A stretch of DNA of 64,000 nucleotides from CAVXSP01 sp963764505 (GTDB taxonomy: Bacteria > Acidobacteriota > Vicinamibacteria > Vicinamibacterales > SCN-69-37). The stretch is taken from the NCBI GenBank assembly GCA_963764505.1, contig CAVXSP010000001.1, positions 1,364,001 through 1,428,000 of the forward strand, read 5' to 3'. Positions within the stretch are counted from its first letter, which is position 1. Each line of letters starts with the position of its first letter. A program made the translations under genes and the position numbers. Below the pieces are notes generated by a model, which did no database searches, was not told the DNA's origin, and worked only from the letters and a program-made list of their open reading frames with translations. Shown here one piece after another: positions 62,315 to 64,000 of this stretch.

Positions 62315-62565
62315 CCGACGTCATCTATACTGCTCGGATGACTGCCCGGATGCGGTCCGTCGTTGATGACTTGCGGACCCTCACGCGCCGCCGGGCGTTG
62401 GAACTGACGGCGGAGGCGCGCATCGAGCAGGCCCTCGCGCTCGGCGACGAGGACGCGCGCCTGTTTGCCGCCGCCCGCGGCCTCGCTCTCGAGCAGGCGC
62501 GCCGGCAGTTGGCTCGAGCCAGGCTGACGGGGCGCCAGTCCTCGCGCGCCGCCGACCGCTCGTGA
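62311..62565 (+). CDS. Small helical protein upstream of nucleotidyltransferase, candidate antitoxin
   Basis: 84 residues: MTDVIYTARMTARMRSVVDD, then ALELTAEARIEQALALGDED and ARGLALEQARRQLARARLTG, all helical. Similar short proteins precede nucleotidyltransferase genes in related bacteria; its stop overlaps the next start (GTGA), as antitoxin-toxin pairs do. Function inferred from arrangement only. Confidence 0.65.
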   Translation: MTDVIYTARMTARMRSVVDDLRTLTRRRALELTAEARIEQALALGDEDARLFAAARGLALEQARRQLARARLTGRQSSRAADRS

Positions 62566-63086
62566 CGCTCTTCGACGAGATCGAGACGATCCTGGAGCAG
62601 CGGGGCGTGCGAACGGCCCTCATCGGGGCTGGCGCCTTGGCCGTCCACGGCATCAGCCGTTCCACCTTCGATCGCGACTTGCTCGCGTCCGATTCGATGG
62701 TGCTCGACCGGAGCTTCTGGATCGACCTGCCGGCCGACGCGGCCGTGGACCTGCGGCGCGGAGACGCGGCGGACCCGCTGGCCGGTGTGGCGCGGTTCCA
62801 GCGGTCTGCCGATCGCGACGTCGATCTCGTCGTGATTGAGGGATCCTGGGTGGACGCGCTGCTCGCGCGGGCCGAACGGCGCATGCCGGGAGCCGCGCAG
62901 GGGCGCGTCGTGACGCCCGCCGATCTGGTCCTGCTCAAGCTGTACGCCGGCGGATCGCAGGATCGATGGGACATCGAGCAGATCCTCGCGCTCGACCAGG
63001 ATCGGGCCATTCGCCGCGCCGTCGACGACCGGATCGGACCGTTGCCTGCGCGGTGCAAATCCCTCTGGGCCGAGTTCGACAGGTGA
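62562..63086 (+). CDS. Nucleotidyltransferase-fold protein, candidate toxin (AbiEii/MenT-like)
   Basis: 174 residues from GTG 62562. The motif TALIGAGALAVHGISRSTFD followed by RDLLASD gives the G-x-x-AL...HG...R-x-T-x-D-x-D signature of minimal nucleotidyltransferases; PADLVLLKLYAGGSQDRWDI carries the conserved Lys and Asp later in the fold. Such proteins block translation by modifying tRNA in type IV-like toxin systems, but some are harmless. The stop is directly followed by the palindromic repeat at 63090. Confidence 0.75.
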   Translation: MTLFDEIETILEQRGVRTALIGAGALAVHGISRSTFDRDLLASDSMVLDRSFWIDLPADAAVDLRRGDAADPLAGVARFQRSADRDVDLVVIEGSWVDALLARAERRMPGAAQGRVVTPADLVLLKLYAGGSQDRWDIEQILALDQDRAIRRAVDDRIGPLPARCKSLWAEFDR

Positions 63087-63089
63087 GCG

Positions 63090-63211
63090 AACGCGGTTTC
63101 GGGAACCGTGTCGTGCGCTATTGGCCCTCACTCGCGATCTCGCGCGCCACCAAAGCGGCGCGCTGCTCGAATTCGGGCCTACAGCGCACGACAGGTTCCC
63201 GAAACCGCGTT
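63090..63211 (-). repeat. Palindromic dispersed repeat, copy 2 (MITE-like)
   Basis: 122 bases, the reverse complement of copy 1 at 35877-35999 with a few changes and one deleted base. Terminal inverted repeats start AACGCGGTTTCGGGAAC. It fills the gap between the nucleotidyltransferase stop (63086) and the stop of the next ADOP gene (63210-63212), and its right end supplies part of that TAA. Confidence 0.85.
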
Positions 63212-64000
63212 AGCTCTGCCGCAGCGACGCGGCGGGGTCGACCTGAATCGCGCGGCGCGCGGGCAGGGCGCACGCGCAGATCGACGCGGCCGTGAGCACG
63301 AGGAGCGCCGCAATGTATGCGGAAGGGTCGGCAGGCGTGACCCCGAAGAGAAGCGAGCGCATCATGCCGCCCGCAATCCAGGCGCCCGCGATGCCGAACA
63401 CGATTCCGGCAAGAACCGGGCGCAGGCCCTCGAGCACGATCATGCCGAACAGGCTCGACGCCGTCGCTCCCAGCGCCATGCGTATGCCCAGCTCCGTGAC
63501 CCGCTGCACCACTGAATAGGCCAGCACGCCATATACGCCCAACGCCGCGAGAGAGAGGGCGGCGCCGGCGAGAAGCGACAGCAGCCACGTGCGGATGCGC
63601 CGGGTGCTGAGGGATGCCTGTACCAGATCGTCGAGCGTGGCAATGTCCGACAGCGGGACCGCACGGTTGACCGCGCGCACGGCTCGCCCCGCGCTGGCCA
63701 CCAGGGCCGCCCGATCGCCGGATCCCCGAACGACGAACGTCATCCCGCCGCTCGGCACGATCTGATTCGCCAACAGGAACGCGGCCGGTCGCGTAGGCTG
63801 GTCGACGGCCTCCTGCTTCACGTCCGCGACGACGCCCACGATCTCCGCCGGGCCCCGTCGGCCGAGCCCGATCCGCTGATGCACGGTGTTGCGGTCGGGG
63901 AAGTAGGTCCGTTCGAATGCCGAGTTCACGACGGCGATGAGCGGCGCCGCGCTCGCGTCGGTCCTCCCGGGAAGGCGCCCGCGGAGCAGGGGCGTCCGCA
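63210..64000 (-). CDS. ADOP/MacB-type permease, C-terminal part (5' end beyond window)
   Basis: The frame is open to the right window edge. Visible are the end of the second MacB_PCD domain (RIGLGRRGPAEIVGVVADVK, GMTFVVRGSGDRAALVASAG) and the last FtsX bundle (LSLAALGVYGVLAYSVVQRV, ELGIRMALGATASSLFGMIV, LLFGVTPADPSAYIAALLVL), closing IQVDPAASLRQS. Only about the last 263 residues are in view. Its TAA stop coincides with the end of the palindromic repeat. Confidence 0.9.
   Translation of the reverse strand, partial: RTPLLRGRLPGRTDASAAPLIAVVNSAFERTYFPDRNTVHQRIGLGRRGPAEIVGVVADVKQEAVDQPTRPAAFLLANQIVPSGGMTFVVRGSGDRAALVASAGRAVRAVNRAVPLSDIATLDDLVQASLSTRRIRTWLLSLLAGAALSLAALGVYGVLAYSVVQRVTELGIRMALGATASSLFGMIVLEGLRPVLAGIVFGIAGAWIAGGMMRSLLFGVTPADPSAYIAALLVLTAASICACALPARRAIQVDPAASLRQS

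Overview
This window looks like chromosomal DNA from a high-GC member of the Acidobacteriota, most likely class Vicinamibacteria. The reasons are the very GC-rich coding sequence on both strands, three complete and one partial duplicated MacB/FtsX-type permease genes of the acidobacterial 'ADOP' kind with PadR regulators, a VWFA-related protein of acidobacterial type, and a PEP-CTERM protein. The taxonomy is inference from gene content. There is no rRNA, CRISPR array, phage or transposase gene in view; three tRNA genes are present.

Region 1 (1-31.4 kb) is a stress and dormancy island. It holds Hsp20, universal stress proteins, a YbaK deacylase, a phosphoribosyltransferase, DUF72, BON-domain and DUF883 proteins, an alcohol dehydrogenase, CapA, an L,D-transpeptidase, a hydrolase, an erythromycin-esterase-like protein, a HAD-ATPase fusion and an ADP-forming acyl-CoA synthetase. 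It also carries ion transport genes (metal ABC transporter, Ca-type P-ATPase, Na/Ca antiporter, an MscS channel fused to an FHA domain) and a pseudokinase. Eight near-consensus sigma-54 promoters (GG-N10-GC) sit just upstream of genes here, so much of the island looks like one sigma-54 regulon.

Region 2 (31.4-38.3 kb) has TruA, a 2Fe-2S ferredoxin, a radical SAM protein, tRNA-Arg(TCG), tRNA-Arg(CCG) and tRNA-Lys(CTT), small cysteine-rich and DUF proteins, a MazEF module, a PEP-CTERM protein and a VapBC module. Toxin-antitoxin operators are visible as palindromes. A 123-bp palindromic repeat abuts mazF and is found again, inverted, at 63.1 kb.

Region 3 (38.6-45 kb) has a PadR regulator, an ADOP permease, an NHL-repeat protein and a VWFA/TPR protein. 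Region 4 (45-51.2 kb) is a DabA-type inorganic carbon uptake operon with two NuoL/M-like membrane subunits and a divergent ArsR regulator. Region 5 (51.3-56.3 kb) has a five-heme cytochrome, Tag glycosylase, a thioredoxin-fold-NhaA fusion and a cNMP-binding thioredoxin-reductase-like flavoprotein. Region 6 (56.3-64 kb) has three ADOP permeases, a PadR regulator, a nucleotidyltransferase toxin-like pair and remnants of both.

At least six genes are interrupted by single-base insertions (seven sites, always +1, four of them beside a GTAC tetranucleotide) while coding resumes cleanly in the next frame. These are more likely consensus-sequence errors than true pseudogenes, and affected genes are annotated across the shift.
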